Assembly (NCBI RefSeq): GCF_019393635.1
Contig: NC_057867.1
Span: 58,484,492-58,548,491, forward strand
Reading direction: 5' to 3'
Length of the DNA: 64,000 nucleotides
Source: Dromiciops gliroides
Lineage: Eukaryota; Chordata; Mammalia; Microbiotheria; Microbiotheriidae
Below, one piece after another: positions 21,500 to 31,919 of this stretch (positions within the stretch are counted from its first letter, which is position 1; the number at the start of each line of letters is the position of its first letter). The translations under genes and the position numbers were made by a program. A model generated the notes under the pieces. That model was given only the letters and a program-made list of their open reading frames with translations, did not search any database and was not told the DNA's origin.

Positions 21500-23740
21500 A
21501 CTCTGGGGCCAACCAAACAAGTCCCACCCCCCCAGCCCCTTCCACACCACAGCATCTATGAATACTTAAAGACAGTTATAGCCCCCCCCCACCCCCGTGA
21601 GGCCTTCTATTCCTAGTCTCATTCTAAGCATTCCAAATTCCTTCCAACAGAAATTGTAAGGAATGTTGGCAGGTCCCTTCACCATACTTGTCCCACTCTT
21701 CTGGATGGATGCTCTTCAGCTTGTCAATGTCCCTTCTAAGCTGCACCCCAGGGCTATGGATGGGGATGGAATCCTCTAACTAACATAATTGGCCCAAGGG
21801 GTAAGGAGTTACTGAGGCTTCCTACGTGGAGTGTGGACTCAACTATCTGCCCTGGTATTGGGAAAACTGGCTTTTACCACCACCTCCCCTCATCCCCCAC
21901 TTCCCTACCACACACAGAGATACACAGAATATATCCACAGATATTCTCTGTCAATGGCTGGGAGACCATGGGCAATTCTCAGGGGGCAGCTGCAGGCCAT
22001 ACTGTAATTCATTACTAAGTCCCCTAAAATGGCTGCCAAGGTAGAGGAACTGATGACATGGGATGCTGTTAAATGGTCCACCAGAAGCAGACAGGGTAAG
22101 ATCTCTACAGACTGGGGTCACATACCCAATACATTTTATATTGATGTCACCTTCATCTCTGGAAAGATCCCTGTTCTCCTACAGCAAGCCATCCTTTGTA
22201 ACAATGATTAAAAAGAGAAAGAGGAACAAAGAATCCTGCAAAACTAACCGTCATTGGTCATTTCTGACAGTGTATGCCATATGCCACACTCATAGTCCCC
22301 CACCTTGGGGGAGGTGGGGTTACATCGATCAGCTCTTCTTCAGACCAAGCTTGGTCACTCTCAATATATCACAGCATGGGGTCTCATTGCTGTATTCTTC
22401 CTCTTTACCTTGATATCATCTAAATGAGGTTCATTTTTAAAATAAAGTATTCAGTGCTATGGCATGCTCCTTCTCAATTGGACTGACTATACATCAGCCC
22501 ATCGTCACTGACAGTATAGCTTTCAGCTGTACTTTCCTTCCAAATTAACTCAGTTTACAAGAAGCTAACAGTGTAAGCTTTTGTGGTAGGGACTCTTAAC
22601 TAACTGTGTAACTGTCACTTTTAAATTTCTCATGGATTTGTGTTATTAAATCAACAGAATTAGACTCCAAATTAATTCAGGGAAGCAAACAATAGAAAAT
22701 GAGGTCAGGATTGTTAGTGGAAAAGTAGACAAGGAGATTAATTGATCCATAGTCAGATTGTACAGGTTGATCCCTGAAACCCAGAAAAAATAGGTCAACA
22801 TTTTCCCTCTCTCTTAATTGCATGCCCCTTTGCCTTTTCTCTTTGTTAGGCCTATCTGCTACATGATTAGTCAGGAGTAACCTGGCTCATCAGCCTCCCC
22901 CTTTTTCCTCTCCTGACTCTATTCCTAATTCCCTGTAAAGCACTCAGTATTCCCTCTGTCTGCACCAGAATGGGCCATATCCCCCCAACACTCCTGTATC
23001 ACCCCGTGCTGCCTGTTCACTCTATTCTACTCCCTTGCTGATAGGATGGGAAAGTCAACTGGATGGCAATGATACAGGGGATGGCTAATGATGATGTAGC
23101 ATGATTTCCTGTAGGAAAAACAGAAGTGGGCCTAGATAGAATGACCATTCAAAGTAGCAGTGATGAAGAATGCTGCTTCCTGACAGAGAAGTGATGAACT
23201 CAACATACAGAATGAGACCCACATTTTTAGTCAGAGACAGTACAGAGATCTCTTTTGCTTGACTATGCACAGTTGTTACAGATATTTTTTCTCCCCCCAC
23301 TCCCCAGTGAATGGAGGCAGGAAGGTGAGAAAATGAATGCTTATTAATTGGAAATCATATTTAATTTTTTAAAAAGAAGTGGCTCTGGAGTATTTGGCTC
23401 AAATGTAAGAAAGCCCAAGGCAAATCATGGATTATCAGGTCATTGACTTTGTGCAAGCAGGTTATGTACAGGGAAGGGAGGCCAGAGGTAGCACTCATCC
23501 CCAGGGGAGTAAAAGTAACAAGACCTTATACCGTGGATACTGGACTTTTGTCATTCCGATAATTAAGTATTTCTTAAGAAAAGAGAAAGAACACTGCATT
23601 TCATTAGGCTTGTTTTTTATTAGCCGAAATTAATTGTAAGAACAAGAAAAGGTTTCGGATTCCACTAAGCCAGCGAACTTGAAGGGTTTTGAACTTCACT
23701 GACAGAAGAAACCATGAGGATCCATTGAGTTGTTCTGATG
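21500..23740. other. Repeat-poor 2.2 kb, no gene supported
   Basis: C-rich runs near 21525 and 21585 and no repeat I can name. Frames of 60-116 codons at 21826-22413 and 23085-23633 lack motifs, splice context or poly(A) signals. It lies downstream of the 23.7-kb membrane-protein frame, so it could hold regulatory DNA. Confidence 0.35.
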
Positions 23741-23747
23741 TGGCCGT

Positions 23748-23753
23748 TTTATT
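23748..23753 (-). terminator. AATAAA overlapping the stop codon
   Basis: On the minus strand the end reads ATCAAATAAAACGG, so the TAA stop lies inside AATAAA. A U/G-rich TGGTTTCTTCTGTC follows about 30-45 bases on. Confidence 0.45.
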
Positions 23754-24615
23754 TGATTATTTTAATGAAGGGGTATCTATCATAGAGATACAGTAAGAAG
23801 AAGATGACAATGGTTCTCTTGATTTCACGGATTCGGCCATGAGTATTGGCTTGTGGCACACTCTCCTTCCCCCAGATCGTGCTGTAATGTGTTTTGTTCC
23901 GTAACATTCCTGAGGTCCCCAAATGGCAGCGTCTGACTCTGTCCTCCACATTGACGTGCACCAACAAGAGGCTGAAACTTTGAAAGAACTTGAGGATAGT
24001 GGGTGACACTGGCCCTGGGAAACGCTGGCTCAGAGGGAGACCACCAGGGGGCAGAGTAGAGATGCAACAGGCTTCCACTGAGGAGTTGGTACCCCAGCGT
24101 GACTTGGCGTAGACAAGGAACTGGAGGAACTGTACGAATGCCTTGCAGATCAGGATTTCCAACCAATCGAGGAAACCCATAGCCAAGGTGAAGAGCAGTT
24201 GGTACTGAATGGCCCTCAGAATAATGGCGTAGGCATTTTTCTGGAACAATACAACGAAAACATAGTAACCCCAGTGGCAAAGTCTGAGCAGGGCCTTGCC
24301 TGGATGTTTCCACGCATATATCAGCATCCACCAGGTACCTGTGATTGTCCAATAGAGCAGAATTTTAGTAAAACTCCAGAGCCGAGGACATAGCACAATT
24401 AGGATCTGCCACAGGTTCAAGAACATGGGGACCAGTACTAACACGCAGAACTTCTTAGCCAAGATGTAAAAGAGAACTGCGGAGGAAAAAGCCAGGTAGA
24501 TCAGGCACTGTGAGGTCCTGCAGCTTATAACAAGTAAGGTCTGGAAAAAGCAGCAAACTCTGATCATAAATGGAGATTGCCACTGATCCAGGGCCCATCC
24601 TCTGTGGGATATCAT
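23749..24615 (-). CDS. Unrecognised intronless multi-pass membrane protein
   Basis: Single open frame of 288 codons from the first ATG (24613-24615). The frame stays open upstream to about 24666 but without an earlier ATG. The N-terminal 170 residues are strongly hydrophobic, with likely membrane segments near 17-31, 37-53, 57-76, 84-101, 113-124 and 137-168. They are rich in Trp, Phe, Tyr, Cys and Leu, with a WWMLIYAW-type aromatic cluster. A more polar part follows (172-265; possible N-glycosylation at NSS 177 and NKT 240), then a last hydrophobic stretch (268-278). AATAAA overlaps the TAA stop (23748-23753), so the 3' UTR would be very short. Upstream lie an ETS-like AGGAAGTG and a CRE-like TGACATCA (24775-24787). 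No known family is recognised. A chance frame of this length and composition is unlikely but possible, as is a retrocopy of an unfamiliar gene. Confidence 0.5.
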   Translation of the reverse strand: MISHRGWALDQWQSPFMIRVCCFFQTLLVISCRTSQCLIYLAFSSAVLFYILAKKFCVLVLVPMFLNLWQILIVLCPRLWSFTKILLYWTITGTWWMLIYAWKHPGKALLRLCHWGYYVFVVLFQKNAYAIILRAIQYQLLFTLAMGFLDWLEILICKAFVQFLQFLVYAKSRWGTNSSVEACCISTLPPGGLPLSQRFPGPVSPTILKFFQSFSLLLVHVNVEDRVRRCHLGTSGMLRNKTHYSTIWGKESVPQANTHGRIREIKRTIVIFFLLYLYDRYPFIKIIK

Positions 24616-24771
24616 CCCCTTGGAGGGGGAACTGAGCCCCTCCCGCCTGTGCTTTTCAGTGTCCAACCTTTGGTCTTTGGCAGGCAGGAGCCTATACTGA
24701 GGCCTTCAGCTTGCTCTGCTCAAGATATCTGTTCCGTCAGCTGACCTAACAATCGGTGATCTCATAAAGCC

Positions 24772-24790
24772 ACAGGAAGTGACATCATTC
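24772..24790 (-). promoter_or_regulatory. ETS/CRE-like motif pair upstream of membrane-protein frame
   Basis: acaggaagtgacatcatt holds an ETS core (GGAA) fused to TGACATCA, one base from the CRE palindrome. It sits about 165 bp before the ATG of the minus-strand gene. Motif match only. Confidence 0.3.
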
Positions 24791-24804
24791 TGTAGGATTA
24801 AGCA

Positions 24805-25023
24805 CAGGGTGGGCCGCAAGTCAGGAATAGTTCATAACTCCTTTATTTATTTATTTTTTTGGTTTTAGTTTACAATACCATATCATTATATACAGTATAT
24901 ACAGGAAATGAATTTACATTAGGTGTGGAAAATCAAATCTCACAAATGGCGAAAAATAAAGAAAAAACCATTTTCAAAAAGTTCTTAAAACATCAGACCC
25001 CTTTGTGACTTGTGACCCAGCCT
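24805..25023 (-). mobile_element. Mariner-type MITE (copy 1)
   Basis: Ends CAGGGTGGGCCGCAAGTCA and (inverted) TAGGCTGGGTCACAAGTCAC. The interior shares tttacaataccat, atatacagtatatacaggaaatgaatttacatta and 'aaaatcaaatctcac' with the reverse complement of the element at 42991-43184, so they are the same family in opposite orientation. Confidence 0.75.
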
Positions 25024-25029
25024 ATATTA

Positions 25030-25345
25030 TTACTATAAATGGTAAAAATGGGCTTTCAAAGTAGCATGTCCTCAATGTCCATCCTGTGTGTGATCCTGGA
25101 AGAGTCTCTGGTCTTGTTTCCTGACATAATATACAGGATGGCGCGGAGCCATGACTCCAGATTGGGGCTCTTTACCTTTTTTCCTCACAGACCCTTTAGC
25201 AGGGGTCAAAAGCTTGACCAAATACATAGAACTACAAAGGGAAAAAAATATATTGAAATACACCTAATAAAACAAACCAACAAGTTACTTCCAGGTTATG
25301 AATTATTCCTGCCCTAGGCTCTGTGCCCTACAAATTCAACCCACT
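25030..25345. other. No gene supported
   Basis: A 92-codon plus frame and a 63-codon minus frame overlap here. Neither has recognisable features. Confidence 0.3.
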
Positions 25346-25349
25346 CAAG

Positions 25350-25625
25350 GGAAAGGAAATAAGCATTTATGTAGCACCTGCTATGTGTCAAGCACTGCAT
25401 TTGACTACTTTTGGGGATTTTTTTTTACAAATATGATCTCTTTTGATCCTCACAGCAACCCTATGAAGTTATGATTATCCCCATTTTACACTTAAGGAAA
25501 CTGAGGCAAAGGTGAACTGACTTTGCCCAGGATCAGACAGCTAGTGTCTGAGGCTGGATTTGAACTTAGGTCCTCCTGACTCTAAAGCCCAGTGCTCTAT
25601 CCACTGTGCCACCAGACAGATGTCT
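25350..25625 (-). repeat. Near full-length MIR/THER1-type SINE
   Basis: From 'aataagcatttatgtagcacctgctatgtg' through 'cccattttacacttaaggaaactgaggc' to 'ccagtgctctatccactgtgccacc'. Confidence 0.85.
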
Positions 25626-25689
25626 GCGGTTTTATATGATATGTCCCAAACAATCCTTGTACCATCTTCAGAAAATAAACTATTGCTTC

Positions 25690-25890
25690 TATGATGTCTT
25701 AAGGTCACCAAAGTGCTTTTTTCATGAAAGGGCTGGGGTGTAGATCATTCTCATGATTTAACTAATAAAGAAACTGAAGATCCTAGAGGGTCTGGTGTTT
25801 TGTCCTGGGGCGAAGCCATGAGAGTCACTGCTCAGCCGGGGGCCAGGCTAGAAATTCAGGGTTTCCTGACCCAACCTCCATTGTTCTTTG
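25690..25890 (-). repeat. MIR fragment
   Basis: 'ctcatgatttaactaataaagaaactgaagatcctagaggg' and 'ggccaggctagaaattcagg' are a diverged antisense MIR. Confidence 0.5.
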
Positions 25891-26247
25891 TCTGAATCAC
25901 CGATTACATAAAACTAACCCTGACAACTACCAATAACATTTGTTTCTTCCAAGCCAAAGGAAGAAAGCAGCATCCAAATTCTGCATCCTTGACTTATCTA
26001 TACTACTGTAGGTAGACCATAAAACCTCTCTGGGGTTCCTCATTTGTAAATGAGGGGATTGTCCCAGATGACTTTTGACATCCTTTTCAAGCTCCAGATC
26101 CAGGGTCCAGTGATTGAAGAAGATTTACCTGCATGAATGAGACCTAGAAAGTCTACTCAGTAGCACTAAATGGAGCAAGGGTATTTTACTTCACATTTTT
26201 CTATCCCTTCCCTGCTGACAAACCCGGAGTCCTGCCTTCCCACTGGG

Positions 26248-26276
26248 CTGTTTGTTTGTTTGTTTGTTTGTTTGAA
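26248..26276. repeat. (GTTT)n microsatellite
   Basis: Six to seven tandem GTTT units. Confidence 0.95.
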
Positions 26277-26575
26277 GAGGGATAATAATTAGAAGATGGT
26301 TGATAAGATACTTGGAAGGATATGCGAATCAAAGAACAAATAAGGTTCCTCGGAGAACAGCTGCTTTTAAAGATGCTCAGATTTTGTTTCAGAATAGGAA
26401 TCCTCTTCTGTTGGGTTATAGCCACTGCACAGTGTATTATGAAAACATGTTTTGAAAACAAGCAGCTGAATTCAGTCAACGAAGGGGTTGGTAACGGGTT
26501 CCTAATGAGCTGTTCTCAAAGTGGCCACTTACTTGCTTTTTTACTCAAAAAGTTTGTTGTGTTTGTGTTTGGTGT

Positions 26576-26577
26576 GA

Positions 26578-26650
<73 letters not shown>
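26576..26650. repeat. (TG)n(GA)n compound microsatellite
   Basis: gtgtgtgtgtgtg then about 30 pure GA units. The Arg/Glu and Ser/Leu frames here are artefacts. Confidence 0.98.
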
Positions 26651-26652
<2 letters not shown>

Positions 26653-26659
26653 ACCAGCC

Positions 26660-27540
26660 ATAAATTTGTCTTCAGGATGGATGTGGCGACTCTTTTCAGC
26701 AAAGGGAGATGTGCAATAACCCGGATATTCCCCTCTAACACTGTTAAGTACTCAAGGCGCATCTGTACCTCTCTGAATGGAAATTCTCTTGAGACAAATG
26801 CCTCTTCTTTTCAAGCTGGTCCTGGATTCCTCTGTTTGTCTGTCACAATTCTCCATACAACGTACACGGTTCAGTGACTTTTAAAGAGCAATATTTCTTC
26901 CCCTACCTCATTCCATGACTATCCGAACAATAGAGCTACACAACCAAAATATCTTGTCTTTAAACTTGAGATTTTTTTCAGTTGGGTGGAAAATAAAACC
27001 TGTGGACCTCCCCCCTCCCAAACATTCAGATAAGTCCATTGTGAGAGCAGCATTCTAGGGACTCCAAGAATTCGAGACTTTAATTCACTATTGACTCCAA
27101 AGCCATTTGTCCAGATCGGTTTTTTGTACAGTAAACACTACTTGCAGACATGTTTTCTTATTTCCCAAGTGTCCAGACCCCAATCACCGTACAACTGCTG
27201 TCTGACTCAAACTAATTCAGTCTGCTTTCCTGTAGCCTCCAACTTAACGAAATGACAGAATTCTGGCAGCTCGGAGTCTGGGTTGGGAGGGCCCGATTTC
27301 AGCGGGAATGTCACAGGTCATTTTACAGCAGACAAGCCACAGACAGATTCTGGAATCTGGATGCCCTGGGGGTCTACAGCACAGCTCCATATCAGATAGC
27401 TCCCCTGGGTACTTTGCTGAGTATCTATCTTGTGGACAGATAGAGAGGCTTGCTGTTTTAAAAAAAAAATCCCAGGTAACCCATGAATACTGTTCTGAAG
27501 GCCAAGGGAAATAGTCCTCAATGTTTAGTTACTTCCTTAA
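26660..27540. other. Repeat-free stretch, no gene supported
   Basis: About 880 bases with no repeat I can name. Small frames occur (for example 27252-27443 plus) without motif or splice context. Confidence 0.35.
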
Positions 27541-27546
27541 ATCTTA

Positions 27547-27595
<49 letters not shown>
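27547..27595. repeat. (CA)n microsatellite
   Basis: About 24 uninterrupted CA units. Confidence 0.98.
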
Positions 27596-27598
<3 letters not shown>

Positions 27599-28084
27599 AA
27601 GCTCTGCACAAAACAGCTTCTCATTAGACATTTGTCTATGATGCTGCGTATAGAAATAATATAAAAACCCTAAGAGTTATAAGGGGTTTTTTTTAAGTTT
27701 TCTTAGTCGTTCCCATTTATACTCCCTCATATACACCCAGTGAGCCTTCTCTTGTAACAAAGGAAAACAGTTAAGCAAATCTATAAATTCATAGCAATCC
27801 TATGGTCATCCACCATCACATACAACAACACTCTGCACCCATTGCACTGACCCCACCTCTCCAAGGAAAGGAGGGCAGGGAGCACATTTTCTCATCTCTC
27901 CTCCAGGATCAGAAGATCTCAAGCTGGCAAGGCACCTCAGAGGTTATCTAAGTCAAACTCCCTTATTACAGAGAGAAGGGAGTTGAGCTGTATATGGTCA
28001 TATATAGTATTCTGTGTAATTACATCACTTGACAACTTTTGCGATGTGTAGCTTGGCTGAAGTCACTTTTTATAGAACGATTAG

Positions 28085-28640
28085 ATGACACAATTCGGAT
28101 AGGGATAGGTAACATGATGGATAATAGAATTCACATTTTTAAAGTGATCTCAACAAGCTGGAATAATTCATCTGATCAGTTGGAATTTATTAGGGATAAA
28201 TGCAAAATCTTACATTTATATTCCAAAACTCAAAGAAGCTAGAAAGTTAGGGGGTGGAGTGTGTGTGTGTGTAGGGGGGGGAATTAGGGTTAGTTGATTA
28301 CAGCTTCAGTGTGAGTGGTGTGGCACAGCAACCAGAAAAGCTTTTGTAATAAATGTGATCTTCAGGTGAAGACGCCTTGTGTCGCAGGGAAGAAAGCTGG
28401 CAGGCCCATGGCTCACAGATCATTGATTAGCTGGTTTGTGTCTATGAAAGGCCAGCCAGGATGGTGAGAGGAACTGGAAATCAGGCCATATGAGTGTGAT
28501 TTGAAGGAACTGGGGCTGTTGATCCTGAAGAAAAAATGACTTCTTGGGGGGCCGACAGGGGGGAGGGATACAGGGATATCATATTTTTTCAAGTATGTGA
28601 AGGACATCATCAAGTGCGATTAGACTAACTTTGCTTAACT
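28085..28640 (+). mobile_element. CR1/L3-type LINE, RT end and 3' region
   Basis: The plus frame contains QLEFIRDKCKILHLY, matching the (F)N.DKCKVLHLG motif near the C-terminus of CR1/L3 reverse transcriptases, and upstream 'ttagatgacacaattcggataggg'. The 3' part has 'gaaggaactggggctgttgatcctgaag' and 'tcaagtatgtgaaggacatcat'. Stops and gaps show it is dead. Confidence 0.65.
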
Positions 28641-28801
28641 ACGCCCTAAGTGTTCCTAACTGCAGGTATCATGATTTTGGCTCCATGATGAGGAATAGCT
28701 TCTGTAAGAGAACTAGTCAAACTTGCCTTTGAAAGCAGTAAGGATTCACCCTCATTGGAGAATTACCAGGGATCAAAAATGGATTTCATGTGATATTCTA
28801 C

Positions 28802-29050
28802 TTTGGTAGCTAGATGGTACAGTGATGGCAGAGTAAGGATAGAGTGCTGGACTTGGAATCAGGAAGACCTGAGTTCAAATCCAGCCTCAGACACTCTGAG
28901 GCTATTCAACCTTGGGCAAGTCACTTAGCATGTTTACCTTAGTTTCCTCAACTGTAGAATGGAGATAATAATGGACCCTATCTGGCAGGCTGTTGTGAGA
29001 ATCAAAGGAGATATTTGCAATGTGATTAACATGGTGCCTAGCTAGCAATT
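28802..29050 (+). repeat. SINE/MIR with 11-bp internal insertion
   Basis: 'ggtagctagatggtacagtg' head, gttcaaatccagcctcagac, 'ccttgggcaagtcacttagc' and a tail 'gttgtgagaatcaaaggagat'. 'atggcagagtaaggatag' interrupts the usual head. Confidence 0.75.
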
Positions 29051-29065
29051 ATGATTAGGTGTAAA

Positions 29066-29106
29066 GGTCATCTGGAGACATCTGGGGACATCTGGGGACA
29101 TCTGGT
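29066..29106. repeat. 11-bp tandem repeat (GACATCTGGGG)
   Basis: catctggagacatctggggacatctggggacatctggt: about four units. Confidence 0.9.
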
Positions 29107-29440
29107 TCCTTTGATTACTAGGGAATCCGGGTGTCAGGACTCTTTAGGAGAAAAAAGCGTTAGATTGCAGTCTCCATGAGCTATGACTTTGGCACTTTAG
29201 AATATGTGTGCAAATATCATTTAAAATTGTGACCCCAGAAGTGTGCTACAGACACTATTACCCTAATACAATTAAGGGGCACAGAATAAGAAAGGGTGTA
29301 TGAACCAGAGCAGGAATTTAAACACATTTCAGGGCAGAGTTAGGACTACTTATGTATTCTAAGGGCCCTTAGCCAAGGAAATTGGGGGGCGGGGAGTGAG
29401 TGAGAAGCATTTACTCCAACCTCTGAAAGATAATAACATT

Positions 29441-29487
29441 TCATACAACACCACATTTTCGTTGTTTCCTGGGGGAGTTGCTTTATT
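29441..29487 (-). terminator. Poly(A) signal and GU-rich element of the GDI2-like gene
   Basis: On the minus strand AATAAA lies at 29487-29482, about 75 nt after the stop. ATGTGGTGTTGTATG follows 25-40 nt further, the expected place for a cleavage-stimulation element. Confidence 0.75.
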
Positions 29488-29562
29488 TCTCAGCTATCCA
29501 AATTTCTCCCATATTTGTAACATGTTGTAATTTTCTCCCCCGACATGATGGTCTACAGTGTT

Positions 29563-30861
29563 TCAGTCCAATTTCAGTTCGGATCCTGTCATCTTTCTAT
29601 AGATCTCCTTTATATCGTCACAGGCGCTCTCAAAGTGCACGGAAGCATCGTAGCTGGTCGTTACGAAGATCTGACTTTTGGTCCCCAAGTCAGTGGGCAC
29701 GTGGAGGTCACTTACGGAAAAGAATTTTTGCTCAATGGGCTCCAAGAGCTCCAGAGCCAGCTGGATTTCTTTTTCGGGGTCTTTACTCTCCACAGCTGTG
29801 CTCACTATGGCGATGTATTTGCCCTGTGTGGCCACGTTGTGGACAGATGAAGTGAGGAAGATGTAAATGTCCGATCTGCGGTTTGTCTGGGCGGAAGGGA
29901 TGATGATAAGTCCCGAGTTGGCGCCATTGGTGTTTTTAACCGGGTGGCTGAGAATGCAGATGGCCCTGATGACCTGGCTGACCTTGTTCACTCGGTCTGG
30001 CACATAGCTGGGGTCGCATACCAGCTGCTTGCACCTTGTGATCTGGCCCTCTGACCTGATGCCCACCACTCGGCCGTCCCTGATGAGTATCTCGTCCACC
30101 GGTCTGTTCATTAAGAAAACGCCGCCTTGGCTGGAAGTCACACGGGCGAAAGCCTGTGCCAGCTCTCCGATCCCAAAGCGTGGGTAGAGGTAAGGGCTCT
30201 TTCCGTTCTTGGCCAGGGAAAACGTGTACAGTTGGATCTTCTCCAGGGTCTCGACGCAGGGGTGGTCCAGATAGCTGTTGGTTCGACTTAGGGCCAGCGC
30301 GTGTCCAGCAAAGTCCGTGACATCTTGGCCCAAGTCGAATCTCTGGAAGAGATCTTTAAAGGTCGTCTTCCAGGGATCCACCCCTTCGTATGTCCGGGGG
30401 TCCTGCTCGTTGAAGTTAAGGGCGTACATGAAAAATTTGCGGAATCGGCGTTTCTCGAAGAAGCCCATGAGCCCGGAAGCCAGGGCCTCGATCTCGGTTG
30501 AGGGCACTTTGTGAAGCCGGCTGCCCTTGTATAGGTAGCCGGCGTCCACCACGCGGAAGTCCAGGAAGCGCAGCGCATCCAAGTGGGTCAGGATTTTCAC
30601 CAGCTGCCCGCTGGCCATGAGGAACTTGGGCAGCAGGTCCACCTTCCAGGCGCGCCCGCGGCCCATGGTGGCAGGGGGCGAGCCGGGCACGTTGAAGTGG
30701 CGGTAGGCCATGTCCAGCGGGCTCAGCGAGGCACTGTCCCCGCCGTGCTGGGCGCTGCGGTCCACGTGAAGCACCTTCTTTCCGAGCGAGGCCAAGAGGC
30801 TCCCGAGGGCGCACTCTTTAAGCCCGGTGCCAAGGATGATGACGTCATAGTCTTTATTCAT
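29563..30861 (-). CDS. Rab GDP-dissociation inhibitor, intact intronless GDI2-like retrogene
   Basis: Predicted to extract prenylated, GDP-bound Rab GTPases from membranes and recycle them through the cytosol. The 432-residue frame matches the GDI family end to end with no gaps by my count. Visible motifs are the N-terminal dinucleotide-fold motif LGTGLKEC (10-17), MGRGR (66-70), [11 protein letters not shown] (79-89), EKRRFRKF (136-143), [16 protein letters not shown] (176-191), KSPYLYP (221-227), [16 protein letters not shown] (276-291) and [10 protein letters not shown] (346-355). PGSPP (59-63) and LGTKSQIF (392-399) resemble GDI2 rather than GDI1. The parent genes have many introns; none is present here, so it is a retrocopy. 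The start is the ATG with a good Kozak context (GCGCCATGA); the frame is open for about 109 more codons upstream but without another ATG. Oddities: QH replaces YY at 38-39 (Tyr39 belongs to the Rab-binding surface), Ala at 71 replaces the usual Asp, and the tail ends about 13 residues early. Glu233 and Arg240 are kept. Confidence 0.93.
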   Translation of the reverse strand: MNKDYDVIILGTGLKECALGSLLASLGKKVLHVDRSAQHGGDSASLSPLDMAYRHFNVPGSPPATMGRGRAWKVDLLPKFLMASGQLVKILTHLDALRFLDFRVVDAGYLYKGSRLHKVPSTEIEALASGLMGFFEKRRFRKFFMYALNFNEQDPRTYEGVDPWKTTFKDLFQRFDLGQDVTDFAGHALALSRTNSYLDHPCVETLEKIQLYTFSLAKNGKSPYLYPRFGIGELAQAFARVTSSQGGVFLMNRPVDEILIRDGRVVGIRSEGQITRCKQLVCDPSYVPDRVNKVSQVIRAICILSHPVKNTNGANSGLIIIPSAQTNRRSDIYIFLTSSVHNVATQGKYIAIVSTAVESKDPEKEIQLALELLEPIEQKFFSVSDLHVPTDLGTKSQIFVTTSYDASVHFESACDDIKEIYRKMTGSELKLD

Positions 30862-31255
30862 GGCGCTGCAGAGGTGTGGCTGGGGAAGAGGAGGAAGAGT
30901 AGCAGCAGGAGGAGTGAGGAGAGGAAGGAGCGGAGGATGGATAGATGGCGGAGGAGAAGCAGAAGGGCTACGAGGAGGACAACAACGACGACGACGAGGA
31001 AGACGCTGAGTCGAGTGAAGAGAAAGGTGTGGAGAGGCTACGGTGTGGAAGGACGACGACGAGGACGACGAAGACGACCACAGCAAGGATGACAACGATG
31101 ACGACGACGATGCGGTGGTGGTGGAGGAGACGGAGGTGGTGGCCAGGAGGGAAGAAGAGCGGGGGGTGGCAGGCTGAGAGAGGAGCAACAGGAGCAGGAA
31201 GAAGGAGAGGAAGAGGAGAAGGGAAGAAAGCAGCGCAGGGACAGCAAAGGCGAAG
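30862..31255 (-). promoter_or_regulatory. CpG- and trinucleotide-rich 5' leader of the GDI2-like gene
   Basis: Upstream of the ATG the minus strand is CpG-containing and built from (CGT/CTC/TCC)-type triplet runs, reading on the plus strand as gacgacgacgaggacgacga and gaggaagag words. In the GDI frame it would encode Ser-, Thr- and Pro-rich filler without an ATG, so it is best taken as 5' UTR or leader. Confidence 0.5.
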
Positions 31256-31774
31256 ATGGAGATGAAGACTAGGGCAGAGATGGAGGTGAAGACGGAAGAG
31301 AAGATGGAGGAAGAGATGGTGACGATGGAGGTAGAGATCGAAGAGAAACTGGTGGAGGCAGAGCCGGAGGTGCAAGTGAAGAAGACAGAGCCGGAGCCAG
31401 AGGTGGAAGGGAAGGGGCCAGAACCGGAGCCGGAGCCAGAGGTGGAAGCGAATGGGCCAGAACCGGAGCCGGAGCCAGAGGTGGAAGCGAATGGGCCAGA
31501 ACCGGAGCCGGAGCCAGAGGTGGAAGCGAATGGGCCAGAACCGGAGCCGGAGCCAGAGGTGGAAGCGAAGGGGCCGGAGCCGGAACCGGAGCCGGAGCCA
31601 GAGGTGGAAACGAAGGAGCCGGAGCCGGACCCAGAACCGGAGCCAGAGGTGGAAGCGAAGGGGTCGGAGCCGGACCCAGAGCCAGGGGTGGAAGGGAAGG
31701 GGCCGGAGCCGGAACCGGAACCGGAGGGGGAGCCAGAGTCAGAGGTGGAAGCGACAAGGATGGAGAGAATGTAG
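31256..31774 (+). repeat. 39-bp GC-rich minisatellite (Glu-Pro repeat frame)
   Basis: At about 31395-31720, units of 39 bp (some 45) run in tandem, with core gagccggagccagaggtgg. On the plus strand an ATG-started frame of 172 codons encodes a 13-residue unit [13 protein letters not shown], later varied to 15 residues. The minus strand is also open (about 199 codons, Pro/Leu/Ala repeats). Unit lengths divisible by three keep both strands open automatically, so openness is weak evidence of coding. It lies 5' of the GDI2-like gene, in antisense. Confidence 0.85.
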
Positions 31775-31919
31775 ACAGAAGTGGAGGTGAAGGCTGAAAT
31801 GGTCTAGGTGAATGAAGCTTCGCTGCGGCGATCTCAGAGCCGGCTACTGAGAGAGAGCTAGCTGGCATAGGTGGTGCTCACGCCAGAAGGAGAAACGGAA
31901 TGGCCAGAGACTAGTGGGA

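Noticed and set aside
23825..24352. 175-codon frame overlapping the membrane protein
   Set aside because: Same strand, shifted frame, no motif. The hydrophobic 288-codon frame has the more protein-like composition.
29545..30814. Several 60-132 codon frames overlapping the GDI2-like gene
   Set aside because: Shadows of the real frame in GC-rich sequence; none has family similarity.
31269..31868. Proline-rich 199-codon minus-strand frame as a gene
   Set aside because: It is the complement of the 39-bp minisatellite. Both strands are open for the same arithmetic reason, with no start or conservation evidence.
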